Positions 17,552 to 27,175 are shown, counted from the first letter of the stretch. The stretch: 64,000 nucleotides of DNA from an uncultured Methanobrevibacter sp. (GCF_937881195.1 NZ_CALGFC010000024.1:85114-149113), one strand, 5' to 3'. The notes: a model not told the origin generated them from the letters alone. Numbers and translations: made by a program.

Positions 17552-19612
17552 ATGATTGAAATGAAATATGTTCCTACAATATGTCCATATTGTGGAACTG
17601 GGTGTGGACTTAACCTTGTTGTTGTTGATGAAAAGGTCGTTGGTGTAGAACCATGGAAAAGACATCCAGTAAATGAAGGAAAATTATGTCCAAAAGGGAT
17701 GTTTTCTCATGAATTTATTCATAGGGAAGATAGGTTGACTAAACCACTTATAAAACAACCAAATGGTGAATTTAAAGAGTCTAGCTGGGATGAAGCTACA
17801 GATCTTATTGCAAATAAGTTAGGTGAAATTAAAAGTGAAAATCCTGATAATATTGGCTTTTTAGCTTGTGCAAGGTCACCAAATGAAAACATATATGTCA
17901 CCCAGAAATTTGCACGAAAAGTTATTGGTACTCATAATGTAGACCATTGTGCACGTATTTGTCATGGGCCTACTGTAGCAGGGCTCGCAAGAACTTTTGG
18001 GTCTGGGGCCATGACCAATGACTTTAAAAGCATTGAAGAAGCAGATGTAATTTTTATTATTGGTTCCAATAATATGGAAGCTCATCCTTTATTTGGTAGA
18101 AGGGTCATAAGAGCTAAAAAAAATGGTGCAAAAATTATTGTTGCTGACCCAAGATTTACTCCAACAGCAAAGCTTGCAGATATTTATATGGAATTTAGGT
18201 CTGGTGGAGATGTACCACTTTTAAATGCTATGATGAAAATTATCATCGATGAAGGATTACAAGATGATGAATTTATTAAAAATAGAACTAAAAATTATCA
18301 AAGGTTAAAAGAAGTTGTTAGTAAATATGACCTTAAAAAAGTTTCTGAAATAGCTGAAGTAAATGTTGAGAAATTAGTTGAAGCTACAATGTTGTATGCA
18401 AAAGCAGATAAAGCAGCAATTGTTTATTCATTAGGTATCACTGAACATAGGCATGGTGCTGATAATGTAATGTCAACAGCTAATTTAGCAATGTTAACTG
18501 GGAATATTGGAAGGGATGGAACTGGTGTAAATCCTCTAAGAGGACAGAATAATGTTCAAGGTGCTTGTGATATGGGTGCACTTCCAACAGATTATCCGGG
18601 ATATCAAAAAGTAGTTGATGTAGATGCTAAAAGGAGAGTAGAACAGAATTGGACTTGTACTTTAGATGATTGTGCACCTGGACTTACCGTTGTTGAAATG
18701 ATTCATGCTGCAGCTGCAGGTAATATTAAAGCAATGTATATAACTGGTGAAGATCCTGTACTTTCAGATCCCGATACTAATCATGTTATTGAAGCAATGG
18801 AAAATCTAGATTTCTTAGTTGTTCAAGACATTTTCATGTCTGAAACTGGTAGATATGCTGATGTGGTCCTTCCTGCTGCAGGTTGGGGTGAACAAGAAGG
18901 AACATTTACTAATGGTGAACGAAGAGTTCAACTTGTAAGAAAAGCTGTTAACCCACCAGGTGAAGCTAAAGTTGACTGGGAAATTATGAAAGAAATTGCT
19001 GTTAAAATGGGGGCAGAACCAGAACAATTTACATATGAAAATGCAGAAGAAATTTTTGATGAAATGAGAGAAATTACTCCTCAATATAAAGGTATGAATA
19101 GAGAACGTTTAGAACGTCCTGAAGCATTACATTGGCCTTGTCCTGATGAAAATCACCCCGGTACTGGTTTAATGCATGTAGATACATTTGCTCATCCTGA
19201 TGGAATGGGAGTATTTGAACCTGCAGAATATATTGGGCCATCTGAACTTCCAGATAAAGATTACCCTTTAATATTAACTACAACAAGAACATTATTCCAT
19301 TATCATGCTAGTATGACTAGAAGATGTAAAACTCTTGACAATGAGTTGCCGATGGGCTATGTTGAAATTCATACAAATGATGCTAAAAAGTTAGGTATAT
19401 TAAACAGGGAATTTGTAAAAGTTAAATCTCGAAGAGGAGAAATTGAAATTTCTGCAAGAGTAACTGATGATATAAAAGAAGGAGAAATTAACATACCAAT
19501 GCATTTTGCAGAAGCTTCAGCGAATAGGTTAACTACTTCTAAAGAACTTGACCCTAAGTCAAAAATGGCAGAGCTAAAAGTTTGTGCTGCAGTTGTTGAA
19601 AAAATTGAATAA
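17552..19612 (+). CDS. fdhA: Formate dehydrogenase catalytic subunit (F420-linked)
   Basis: A 686-residue molybdopterin oxidoreductase that oxidises formate to CO2. The N-terminal [4Fe-4S] motif (CPYCGTGCGL with KLCPKG, residues 10-52) and the metal ligand segment DHCARICHGPT are present; the metal ligand is cysteine, not selenocysteine. Further family blocks are RGQNNVQGACDMGALP and the C-terminal molybdopterin dinucleotide-binding domain (about 560-686, YPLILTTTRTLFHYHASMTRR, ending KVCAAVVEKIE). It is followed by fdhB after 29 bp. GGAG lies 9 bases before the ATG. MobB and MoaA nearby make its cofactor. Confidence 0.97.
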   Translation: MIEMKYVPTICPYCGTGCGLNLVVVDEKVVGVEPWKRHPVNEGKLCPKGMFSHEFIHREDRLTKPLIKQPNGEFKESSWDEATDLIANKLGEIKSENPDNIGFLACARSPNENIYVTQKFARKVIGTHNVDHCARICHGPTVAGLARTFGSGAMTNDFKSIEEADVIFIIGSNNMEAHPLFGRRVIRAKKNGAKIIVADPRFTPTAKLADIYMEFRSGGDVPLLNAMMKIIIDEGLQDDEFIKNRTKNYQRLKEVVSKYDLKKVSEIAEVNVEKLVEATMLYAKADKAAIVYSLGITEHRHGADNVMSTANLAMLTGNIGRDGTGVNPLRGQNNVQGACDMGALPTDYPGYQKVVDVDAKRRVEQNWTCTLDDCAPGLTVVEMIHAAAAGNIKAMYITGEDPVLSDPDTNHVIEAMENLDFLVVQDIFMSETGRYADVVLPAAGWGEQEGTFTNGERRVQLVRKAVNPPGEAKVDWEIMKEIAVKMGAEPEQFTYENAEEIFDEMREITPQYKGMNRERLERPEALHWPCPDENHPGTGLMHVDTFAHPDGMGVFEPAEYIGPSELPDKDYPLILTTTRTLFHYHASMTRRCKTLDNELPMGYVEIHTNDAKKLGILNREFVKVKSRRGEIEISARVTDDIKEGEINIPMHFAEASANRLTTSKELDPKSKMAELKVCAAVVEKIE

Positions 19613-19641
19613 TGGGTAACTGGTTAAGGAAGTGATTTGAA

Positions 19642-20856
19642 ATGTCAGTAAAAGTTAATGATATGTGTTATATGTGGTCTGCTGATGATGATTTAGCTAA
19701 AAAAGGTGAATATGGTGGTGCTGTAACTACATTAATGAAATATATGCTTGAAAATGGGATAGTTGATGCAGTTTTGGCTGTTGAAAAAGGAGCTGACCTT
19801 TATGATGCTGTTCCTACTTTGATAAATGATCCTAAAGATATTGAAAAATCTGCGGGCTCTCTTCATTGTGGTACTCTAAATATTGCTAAAGTTGTGGAAA
19901 AATATCTTGATGGGTTACATGATATTAAAGTAGCAGTTACATGTAAACCATGTGATGCAATGACTATACGGGAGCTTATCAAAAAAGGAAGAGTTTTAGA
20001 AGATAATTTGATCATGGTTGGTGTTAACTGTGGCGGAACAATGCCTCCTGTCAAAACAAGACAAATGATTGAAGAAGTCTATGAAATGGATCCAGATAAG
20101 GTAGTTAAAGAAGAAATAGCTAAGGGAAAATTAATAATTGAAACAGAAAATGATGAAAAATCATTTGGTATTGATGAACTTGAAGAAGAGGGGTTAGGTA
20201 GAAGATCTAACTGTCAAAGATGTGAAGTCAACATACCTCAAATGGCTGACATGGCTTTAGGTAACTGGGGAGTCATTGGTCCATTAGCTGGAAAAGCAAC
20301 ATTTGTTGAAGTTTTCTCAGATAAAGGTGCAGAAGTTTTAGATAAAGCTATAGGTGCTGGAGTAGTGAATATTGAAGAAGCTAATCCTAAAGGAATCGAA
20401 ATCAGAGGTAAAATTAATCAATCAATGGTTAATTTGGCTAATAAATCTAAAAATTTTGCTTATGGGGATATTAAAGGAGATATCCTTCAAGTATTTGCAG
20501 AATATCAAGATGAATTCTCTAGATGTATGAAATGTTATGGTTGTCGTGAAGCTTGCCCTATATGTTACTGTTCAGAATGTTCTTTAGAATCTAATGGTCC
20601 TGAATGGCTTACAAAGGCTTTAATTCCTGCAGCTCCAATGTTCCATTTAGAAAGAATGATTCATATGGTAGATTCTTGTACTAATTGTGGACAATGTGAA
20701 GAAGTATGCCCTTCTGAAATTCCCGTAGCTAAAGTATGGGATACTATTAATGCTAAAATACAAGAAGTCTTTGACTATTATCGTGGTGTAGAAGATGAAT
20801 TTGGTGGAGTTGTTTCTCCATTAACCTACTATCAGGATAAAGGATTGAAAGATTGA
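19642..20856 (+). CDS. fdhB: Formate dehydrogenase F420-reducing subunit
   Basis: A 404-residue FrhB/FdhB-family flavoprotein that takes electrons from FdhA and reduces coenzyme F420. Two ferredoxin-like motifs are seen in the C-terminal third (CMKCYGCREACP near 294-305 and CTNCGQCEEVCP near 350-361), with additional cysteines (CYCSEC) between. N-terminal blocks GEYGGAVTTLMKYML and VAVTCKPCDAMTIREL match the family's FAD and iron-sulfur regions. Translationally close to fdhA; TTAAGGAAGTGATTTG contains the ribosome binding site. Confidence 0.96.
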   Translation: MSVKVNDMCYMWSADDDLAKKGEYGGAVTTLMKYMLENGIVDAVLAVEKGADLYDAVPTLINDPKDIEKSAGSLHCGTLNIAKVVEKYLDGLHDIKVAVTCKPCDAMTIRELIKKGRVLEDNLIMVGVNCGGTMPPVKTRQMIEEVYEMDPDKVVKEEIAKGKLIIETENDEKSFGIDELEEEGLGRRSNCQRCEVNIPQMADMALGNWGVIGPLAGKATFVEVFSDKGAEVLDKAIGAGVVNIEEANPKGIEIRGKINQSMVNLANKSKNFAYGDIKGDILQVFAEYQDEFSRCMKCYGCREACPICYCSECSLESNGPEWLTKALIPAAPMFHLERMIHMVDSCTNCGQCEEVCPSEIPVAKVWDTINAKIQEVFDYYRGVEDEFGGVVSPLTYYQDKGLKD

Positions 20857-21686
20857 GTTTATTAATAATATTAAATTAGAAAATATTTTTAATATATTGT
20901 ATTGGTAGATGTTACTCTAATAGGAATTATGTAATTTATATTAAGATATTTCTATATTAGAATCTGATAGATTTTTCCTATTAGATTATTTTTCTACTAT
21001 TTTAATTAAAAAAATTATTAATTTTTAGTTGTAAAATTGGATATAACTAAAATTCATAATTTCAATGACTAAAATTTGGATTTCTATAAATTTAAAATGG
21101 CGAGAAAATTTATATTATTTTAAATTTGGTAATAAAATTATTTATAGTAGAAAAATTTTTTTCAGAAGAAAATAAGAATTAGATATTGGAAATAGGTACC
21201 CTCTTTAATAATATCAGAACCGCTCATCTGATTAATTAAGATTTCATCATTTAAATTTATCAATGTCTTTATTTTATTTTTCTTCTTTTTTTATTTAGAT
21301 TTCAAAAATATTAAGTTATCATTGTCTTTGTTTATTAATTTAAAATGTTTTTATTCATTATTTTCATTATTATTTTTAACTATAATATTGGGTATGATAA
21401 ATTTAATATTAAATAAAATATAAACTATATATATTATAAACTAAAAAATTATCTAATCAAAAAATTTTATAAATAATGTATTATGTATAATTAAAATAAA
21501 AATTATTATCATAATAATTATTATAATTATATAAATTTACATTAATTATAATGTTTGAATTCATTATCTTTATATATATCAATAGATTTAAATTAGATTT
21601 AAATTAGATTTTTCATGTATTAAATAGTTTTCATTAGATTTGGAGAAGATATTAAATAAGTTTTATTAGATTGGGAGAGTGTTAAG
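20857..21686. other. Gene-free region between fdhB and mobB
   Basis: About 830 bp, AT-rich, no gene seen. A local less AT-rich patch at 21195-21232 contains GGTACCCTC and a perfect hairpin ATCAGA (21213-21218), loop ACCGCTCA, TCTGAT (21227-21232). It could be part of a small RNA or leader but lacks enough structure to name. TTAGATTTAAATTAGATTT repeats occur near 21589-21611. Confidence 0.4.
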
Positions 21687-22394
21687 ATTAAAGTAATTTC
21701 TGTTGTGGGTAAGAAAAACACTGGTAAAACTTCTTTAACTGTTAAAATAATAGAAGAACTAAAAAATAGGGGTTTAAAGGTTGCCAGTATTAAACATTCT
21801 CATCATATGCTTGAAATGGATAGAGAAAACACTGATACTTGGAAACATAAAGAAGCCGGTTCTGAAACAGTAGTTGGGATAGGTAGTCGTACTTTTTTTA
21901 ACATAGCTAAAGATTTACCTTTAGAAAGATTGCTATTTTTAATAAAAATAATTGATGAACCAGATTTTGTTGTAATTGAGGGGTTCAAAAATTATAATTA
22001 TGCTAAAATTTCCACATCAGAAGAGATTACTGATGACTTTACTTTAAAAAATGTAGATGCATTGAATATTAAAGATTCTGAAATACCTGATCTTGTTGAT
22101 TTAATTGAGAATAATAGTTATGATATAGTTGACACATTGTATACTGATATTTGTGGACTTAATGATGGTGAATCTATTGCAAAAGCTATTATAAATCAAA
22201 AAAATCAAATTAAAACTGATGATGTTGAGGTACTTCTTTCTATAAATGAAAAAGTCATTGGAGTAAACTCATTTGTAAGTAGTTTCATGAAAAATAGTAT
22301 TTTAGGGATGTTAGATTCTCTTAAAACTGAAGAATATGGGATAAAAAAATTTGATAAAGTGGAACTTGTGATTGATAATGGAAACAAAGAATAA
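21687..22394 (+). CDS. mobB: Molybdopterin-guanine dinucleotide synthesis protein MobB, apparent ATT start
   Basis: A 235-residue P-loop GTPase that assists attachment of GMP to molybdopterin. Walker A is GKKNTGKTS. A GTG at 21705 would remove the beta strand KVISVVG that must precede the P-loop. No ATG, GTG or TTG lies in frame between the stop at 21657 and that GTG, whereas ATT at 21687 gives the normal N-terminus (M)KVISVVGKKNTGKT, with GGGAG 9 bases upstream. The central block SIKHSHH, then DTWKHKEAGSETVVGIGSR, is typical of MobB. The C-terminal 60 residues are longer than in E. coli. It overlaps moaA by 17 bp. Confidence 0.88.
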   Translation: MKVISVVGKKNTGKTSLTVKIIEELKNRGLKVASIKHSHHMLEMDRENTDTWKHKEAGSETVVGIGSRTFFNIAKDLPLERLLFLIKIIDEPDFVVIEGFKNYNYAKISTSEEITDDFTLKNVDALNIKDSEIPDLVDLIENNSYDIVDTLYTDICGLNDGESIAKAIINQKNQIKTDDVEVLLSINEKVIGVNSFVSSFMKNSILGMLDSLKTEEYGIKKFDKVELVIDNGNKE

Positions 22395-23382
22395 TATAAA
22401 AGAGAAACTATCTCCTTTTTTAGAGGATACTCTGGATAATAATTCCTCAAAAAAAGTTCAAGATAGATATAATCGTCCCATAATTTCTCTTAGACTTTCT
22501 ATAACTAATAGATGTAATATAAACTGTTTATATTGTCATCATGATGGTATGATGCCTTCCAATAATGAGATGACTCCAAATGAAATATTTCAAATTTTAA
22601 AAATTGCCAAATCAATAGGTGTTGAAAAAATAAGATTTTCTGGCGGAGAACCTCTTATTAGGAAAGACATAGTTGAAATAATTGAAAAAACTTCTTCTTT
22701 AGGATTTAAAGATATTTCAATAACTACCAATGGGATTTTTTTAGCTAAATATGCTCAGGATCTTGTTAATGCTGGTTTAAATAGGGTTAATATTAGTTTT
22801 GACACATTAAATGCTGAAACTTATAAAAAGATTACTACAAAAGATTATCTTAAAGAAGCGAAAAAGGGGGTTTTAAAGGCAGTTAAAGTTGGTTTAAATC
22901 CAGTTAAGCTCAATATGGTTGTCATGAAAAATATTAATAATGATGAAGTTATGGAAATGTTTAAATTTGCAAAAAATAATGGTATTGTTCTTCAACTAAT
23001 TGAATTAATGACATCTGAAAATTGTGATGATAATGCTTTTAGTGAAGAATATCATTTTGATATTAGTTCAATAGAAAAAAATTTGGAAAAGATAGCAAAA
23101 AAAGTTAGAACTCGTAAGTTTATGCAAGATAGGAAAAAGTACTTCATTGATGATGGTGAAATTGAAATTGTTCGCCCAATGGATAATACCAAATTTTGTG
23201 AAAATTGTACTAGGCTTAGAATAACTCCAGAAGGAAAAATTAAACCTTGTTTGCTTAGAAATGATAATCTCATTGATATAATTACTCCTTTAAGAGAAGG
23301 TGCTTCTGATAAAACTCTTCAAAAAATATTCTTAGATGGAATTAACAATCGAAAACCTTTTTATACTAATGAAAGCCAATAA
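22378..23382 (+). CDS. moaA: GTP 3',8-cyclase MoaA
   Basis: A 334-residue radical SAM enzyme catalysing the first step of molybdopterin synthesis, GTP to 3',8-cyclo-7,8-dihydro-GTP. The SAM cluster motif is CNINCLYC (about residues 44-51), with RFSGGEPLIRKDI following. The C-terminal second cluster motif is CENCTRLRITPEGKIKPC (CxxC-N13-C). MoaA normally ends in GG, needed for catalysis; here the end reads KPFYTNESQ, as in several archaeal forms, so the GG tail is absent. ATG at 22378 chosen; in-frame TTG at 22372 possible. Cotranscribed with mobB. Confidence 0.92.
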   Translation: METKNNIKEKLSPFLEDTLDNNSSKKVQDRYNRPIISLRLSITNRCNINCLYCHHDGMMPSNNEMTPNEIFQILKIAKSIGVEKIRFSGGEPLIRKDIVEIIEKTSSLGFKDISITTNGIFLAKYAQDLVNAGLNRVNISFDTLNAETYKKITTKDYLKEAKKGVLKAVKVGLNPVKLNMVVMKNINNDEVMEMFKFAKNNGIVLQLIELMTSENCDDNAFSEEYHFDISSIEKNLEKIAKKVRTRKFMQDRKKYFIDDGEIEIVRPMDNTKFCENCTRLRITPEGKIKPCLLRNDNLIDIITPLREGASDKTLQKIFLDGINNRKPFYTNESQ

Positions 23383-23511
23383 ATATTCTATTGCTTTTTT
23401 ATTTATTTTCTAATAGGTTTTATATTATAATTTTTCTACTAATTAACAATTTTTCAGTAACTAGTAATTTTTTAATAATTAGTAATTTTTTTGTTTTAAT
23501 GTTATATTATT

Positions 23512-24894
23512 ATGGTGTATAAATTGAGTGAGGATAATTTTAATCAGGGCAATAAATTTAGAGAATATATATTTTATAGTATAATTACTGGCGTCATTTC
23601 TGGTTTTATTCTTTTTTTCTTTAGATATTCCTCTAACTTTTTAATGGAACTTTCTAAAGATTTATATAATTTTTTCTCTTTAAATATTAATTATGCTCCT
23701 CTATTTTTTATATTATTATTTGTATTAAGCATATTAATGTATTTTAATATTAAAAATGTTAGAGAATCTTCTGGTGGTGGTATATCAAGAAGTATGGCAT
23801 TAATTGGAGGATCTATAAATTTTCATGATAATTTAAAAATAATTATTGCAACAACTTTGGGTAGTTTTTTAAGTTTTTTTGGAGGTTTATCTTTAGGTGC
23901 TGAAGGACCTTCTGTTTTTTTAGGAACTCTTATTGGAAATGAGATATTTAATAAGTTAAATATTTTTAATTCTCATCTTAAAAAAGTAATTCTAACAGTT
24001 GGGTCAGCTGGAGGGTTTGTTTCTGCATTGGGTACTCCATTATCTGCAATATTATTTTCCATTGAAGAAAACCACACAATTTCTATAATTGATTTAAAAA
24101 ACAAGCATACATTTTATTTAATTATCTCTATTATTATTGGTGGATTGTCTGCCGCTTGTATAGTTTATTTATTATGCTATTTGTTTAATATTAATTTCAT
24201 ACTTTTAGATGTATCTGGAAATATTAATCTAAATTTAAATTATATTTATATTCCCATTATAATTGGTGTTTTTATAGGTTTTTTATCCTTAATTTATAAT
24301 TTAATTATTAAAAACTTCCTAATATTCTTTCTTAAACTCAAATCTAATAATTATCTGTCTTTTTTGTTAATAACTTTAGCTTTCACGCTATCTGGATTTA
24401 TTGGGTTATTATTTATAGATACATCTGGAAGTGGAATAGATATCATATTCCATATTTTTGAATTTAAATATTTTTTATATGCTTTAATTTTTATTCTAAT
24501 TATTAAAATATTCCTTATAGGATTTTCAACCGCTACTGGATCTACTGGGGGCTTATTTTTACCTATGCTTGTAGTTGGAGCATTAATTGGTGGAATAATT
24601 GCAGAATTTTTGATAATTGGAGGTTTAAATAATTCTTATTATGGTACAATAGTTATAATTTCAATGATAACATTTATGGCTTCTAGTGTAAAAACTCCTA
24701 TTACTGCATTTATTTTTTGTTTTGAGATAAGTGGTAGCTTTTCAACTTCTTTATTTTCTATTCTAGCTATTGTTATATCTCTAATTATTTCTAACTATTT
24801 CAATGGAGAATCTCTAAATGAAAGTATTTTAGATATAAGTCTAGAAAGACATAACTTAAATAAAGAATCAATTTCTAATCAAAAATATATTTGA
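23512..24894 (+). CDS. CLC-type chloride channel or exchanger
   Basis: A 460-residue membrane protein with about 10-12 hydrophobic segments. CLC signatures are present: SSGGGISR (the GSGIP-type motif, altered), LGAEGPSVFLGTLIGN (GREGP-type motif with A for R), and STGGLFLPMLVVGALIGG. In the GxEGP motif the gating glutamate is present, which is usual for exchangers. No regulatory CBS domains follow. No fluoride riboswitch lies upstream, so nothing in the sequence marks it as a fluoride exporter. It sits between moaA and the fwd operon without obvious link to either. Confidence 0.88.
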   Translation: MVYKLSEDNFNQGNKFREYIFYSIITGVISGFILFFFRYSSNFLMELSKDLYNFFSLNINYAPLFFILLFVLSILMYFNIKNVRESSGGGISRSMALIGGSINFHDNLKIIIATTLGSFLSFFGGLSLGAEGPSVFLGTLIGNEIFNKLNIFNSHLKKVILTVGSAGGFVSALGTPLSAILFSIEENHTISIIDLKNKHTFYLIISIIIGGLSAACIVYLLCYLFNINFILLDVSGNINLNLNYIYIPIIIGVFIGFLSLIYNLIIKNFLIFFLKLKSNNYLSFLLITLAFTLSGFIGLLFIDTSGSGIDIIFHIFEFKYFLYALIFILIIKIFLIGFSTATGSTGGLFLPMLVVGALIGGIIAEFLIIGGLNNSYYGTIVIISMITFMASSVKTPITAFIFCFEISGSFSTSLFSILAIVISLIISNYFNGESLNESILDISLERHNLNKESISNQKYI

Positions 24895-25298
24895 CTTATT
24901 ATATTCTATCATTATTCAACTAAAATTTTTAAATATTATTTTTCATATATTGATATCATAAATTTATAATAAATTAATTTTTTAAATAAATTGATTTTAA
25001 AAATTATATTTAAATTTATTTTATCTATTTAATTTTTATTTATCTATAATTTTTTATTTAATTTTCTTTATATTTTTATCATTTAGATATATTAATAAAA
25101 TATTTTTGGAACTCCTAATTTTTGTTTCATTTTTTGAAATTTTCTATTTTTTCAAAATCTTTATATTTCTGAAATATCTTATATTTAAACTTATATTATT
25201 TGAATATAATTTTAAATCATTTTTTTCAATTTAATACAGCTATTAATCGTCTTATTCATTATTTGCTTTATTTTAATCATTTTTAATAAATGTCCACT
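24895..25298. other. AT-rich gap upstream of the fwd operon
   Basis: About 400 bp, T-rich near the CLC stop codon (likely terminator for that gene), otherwise without recognisable gene or RNA. The regulatory elements of the fwd operon begin at 25299. Confidence 0.5.
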
Positions 25299-25313
25299 GT
25301 GTACTAATTACAC
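25299..25313. promoter_or_regulatory. Inverted repeat GTGTA-N5-TACAC, upstream copy
   Basis: GTGTA (25299-25303) and TACAC (25309-25313) flank CTAAT and directly abut a TATA-like TTATTATATAAATC (25315-25328). The same arms with the same spacing recur at 25376-25390. Its position against the TATA box suits an operator for a repressor or activator of the fwd operon. Confidence 0.6.
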
Positions 25314-25314
25314 T

Positions 25315-25328
25315 TTATTATATAAATC
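25315..25328 (+). promoter_or_regulatory. TATA box of the fwd operon (candidate)
   Basis: TTATTATATAAATC is a good archaeal TATA element. It predicts a transcription start near 25348 and a leader of about 55 bases to the first ATG at 25404. Confidence 0.5.
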
Positions 25329-25373
25329 TTTCTACATATGTCTAGTAGATATCTTTATATTAATAGGAATTAA

Positions 25374-25392
25374 ATGTGTATATAATACACAT
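25374..25392. promoter_or_regulatory. Inverted repeat with GTGTA-N5-TACAC core, leader copy
   Basis: ATGTGTAT (25374-25381) and ATACACAT (25385-25392) are perfect 8-bp arms around ATA. The core GTGTA-N5-TACAC is identical in arms and spacing to the copy at 25299. It ends immediately before GGTGAGAG, the ribosome binding site of the first fwd gene, so it could act on DNA as an operator or in mRNA as a hairpin beside the ribosome binding site. Confidence 0.65.
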
Positions 25393-25403
25393 GGTGAGAG
25401 AGC

Positions 25404-25880
25404 ATGCCAAATCATATTGCTTCTGGTCTTAAATACTTAGCTGCAATTGAGCTGAAAAAACAAGGTTTTAATCAGCAAATGATTGCAGATGAACTTGATA
25501 TCGATCGTTCAACTGTTTCTCATTATCTTAATGGTCGAAATTTATCTTGGAATTCTATCGAAGTAGCTAAGGCTATAACAAATATGTGTCCCAAAGATTT
25601 TTTAATTATGACACAAACTTTGTTTAAAGATGAGCAAAAAACTCGTAAAATTACTCTAATTTGTAAAAATGGAGATTACTGTGCAGAAGTTTCAGATTCA
25701 TGTATTGGCTGTGGATTGTGTGTAGATTTGTGCTTAATGAAGGCTGTCACTTTAGACTCCTTGAAAGCTCATATAGACTCCATTTACTGTTGTGGTTGTC
25801 TCCTTTGTGAAGAAGGTTGCCCAACAAATTCTATAAAAATTTTGGAGGTAAAAAATGATCGCGAATACGAAAGAAGTTAA
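25404..25880 (+). CDS. fwdH: HTH-ferredoxin fusion heading the fwd operon (FwdH position)
   Basis: 158 residues. An N-terminal helix-turn-helix (about 8-50, QGFNQQMIADELDIDRSTVSHYLNGR) is joined to two [4Fe-4S] motifs: CIGCGLCVDLC (about 98-108) and CCGCLLCEEGCP (about 132-143). The gene leads the formylmethanofuran dehydrogenase operon, as fwdH does in Methanothermobacter; the symbol is given by position and composition. The HTH resembles the Xre-like or recombinase-like type used in DNA binding. Its stop overlaps the start of fwdF by 26 bp. A redox- or iron-sensing autoregulator is an attractive inference, supported by the paired inverted repeats at the promoter; an electron carrier role is the alternative. 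Confidence 0.78.
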   Translation: MPNHIASGLKYLAAIELKKQGFNQQMIADELDIDRSTVSHYLNGRNLSWNSIEVAKAITNMCPKDFLIMTQTLFKDEQKTRKITLICKNGDYCAEVSDSCIGCGLCVDLCLMKAVTLDSLKAHIDSIYCCGCLLCEEGCPTNSIKILEVKNDREYERS

Positions 25881-26892
25881 AGATGAAGGCTTTGACATTA
25901 AAAGATCAGCAGAAGAAGTAAGAAATTTATCTTTCAAAGATCATGTTTGTATTGGTTGTGGGATATGTGAGTCTACTTGTCCTGTAGAGGCCATATCTGT
26001 TTCTGATATGGGACCTATTGTAAGAGAAGAAGTAGATGTTTCTAAAATCGATATTAATGAAGATAAATGCGTTCTTTGTGGTATGTGTAGTGGTTTATGT
26101 CCAGTAAATGCTTTGGACTTCACTATAGATAATGAACCTATTTCTGCTATTGCTTCATATCCTCATTATGTAGCATCTGCTGAAATTGATGATGATGCTT
26201 GTATTTATTGTCAAAGATGTGAAATCGCATGTCCAAGAGATGCTATAACTATAGCTAGATCTTTACCAGAAAGACCAAACTTAGTTACAGGTGAAATAGA
26301 AGTTGATGAGGATACTTGTATTCATTGTGGAATATGTGATGAGATGTGCCCAGCTGATGCTATAGATGTTGATAGGACTCCTGGTGCAGAAAATATTGAT
26401 ATCGACAAAGATAAATGTGTATATTGTCTAATCTGTAAGAAATCATGTCCTGTGGATGCAATTAAAGCAGCTTGTCGGATTTGTTCTTATGGAGAATATG
26501 ATATAAATCCTGCGGATGCTGTAACAACTGGAAGTTCATTTATTGATGACGAACTTTGTGTTAAATGTGGTTGGTGTGAAGAAATTTGTCCAGTAGATGC
26601 AGCTAAAGTTAAAAAACAATATGAAGGAACTTTAGATGTTGATGAAGATAAATGTACTGTCTGTGGAACTTGTATTGATGTATGTCCTTGTGATGTTTTA
26701 TCATTCCCTGAGTCTCCTGGACCAGCTACTATGGTTGATAAAATCAACAAAGATGAACAATATTGTATACACTGTGGTGCATGTGAGAGAGCATGTCCTG
26801 TTGATGCTATAGATGTTAAAATTACTAATGTTGATCACACTCCAACTAAATCTAAATCCTGGATAGAGAAATTTGAGGCTTTAAAAAACTAA
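25855..26892 (+). CDS. fwdF: Formylmethanofuran dehydrogenase polyferredoxin subunit F
   Basis: A 345-residue polyferredoxin with eight CxxCxxCxxxCP motifs, for example CIGCGICESTCP, CVLCGMCSGLCP, CIYCQRCEIACP, CVKCGWCEEICP and CIHCGACERACP, plus an isolated CRIC near residue 205. It wires electrons between partner proteins and the FwdB site. GGAGGT precedes the ATG, which overlaps the end of the HTH-ferredoxin gene, pointing to translational coupling. Confidence 0.95.
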   Translation: MIANTKEVKDEGFDIKRSAEEVRNLSFKDHVCIGCGICESTCPVEAISVSDMGPIVREEVDVSKIDINEDKCVLCGMCSGLCPVNALDFTIDNEPISAIASYPHYVASAEIDDDACIYCQRCEIACPRDAITIARSLPERPNLVTGEIEVDEDTCIHCGICDEMCPADAIDVDRTPGAENIDIDKDKCVYCLICKKSCPVDAIKAACRICSYGEYDINPADAVTTGSSFIDDELCVKCGWCEEICPVDAAKVKKQYEGTLDVDEDKCTVCGTCIDVCPCDVLSFPESPGPATMVDKINKDEQYCIHCGACERACPVDAIDVKITNVDHTPTKSKSWIEKFEALKN

Positions 26893-26933
26893 TAGCTATA
26901 ATATAGCTATTTTATTATTTATTTGGTGATTAT

Positions 26934-27164
26934 ATGGAACTTAAAGTAAATCAAGATAACTGCCTTGGATGTGGGGTATGTGTAGTTGCATGCCCAGTAA
27001 ATGTTTCAATCAGTAATGAAGTTGCTGGTGGGCATGGATCTAGAACAGAAGAAGTAATAATGATGGTTGAAAATGGTGTTATTAAACTTTTTAGTGAGGA
27101 CAAATGTACTAAGTGTGGAACTTGTCAAATGTTTTGTCCTGTTGATGCCATATTTTTAGAATAG
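26934..27164 (+). CDS. fwdG: Formylmethanofuran dehydrogenase ferredoxin subunit G
   Basis: A 76-residue two-cluster ferredoxin (CLGCGVCVVACPVN near residues 10-23 and CTKCGTCQMFCPVDA near 59-73). It lies between fwdF and fwdD, as in other methanogen operons, and passes electrons to the catalytic subunits. TTTGGTGAT precedes the ATG. Confidence 0.94.
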   Translation: MELKVNQDNCLGCGVCVVACPVNVSISNEVAGGHGSRTEEVIMMVENGVIKLFSEDKCTKCGTCQMFCPVDAIFLE

Positions 27165-27175
27165 AGGTGCTAATT

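Noticed and set aside
17552..19612. Selenocysteine in FdhA (and in FwdB)
   Set aside because: The frames contain no internal TGA; metal-ligand positions are cysteine codons (DHCARIC in FdhA, ATICHGPS in FwdB).
21213..21232. Small hairpin between fdhB and mobB as an RNA gene
   Set aside because: A 6-bp stem with an 8-base loop in an AT-rich gap is too little evidence; it is only noted in the gap description.
23512..24894. CLC protein as a fluoride exporter (CLC-F)
   Set aside because: It has no fluoride riboswitch and its pore motifs do not show the changes I would rely on for CLC-F; it is called a general CLC.
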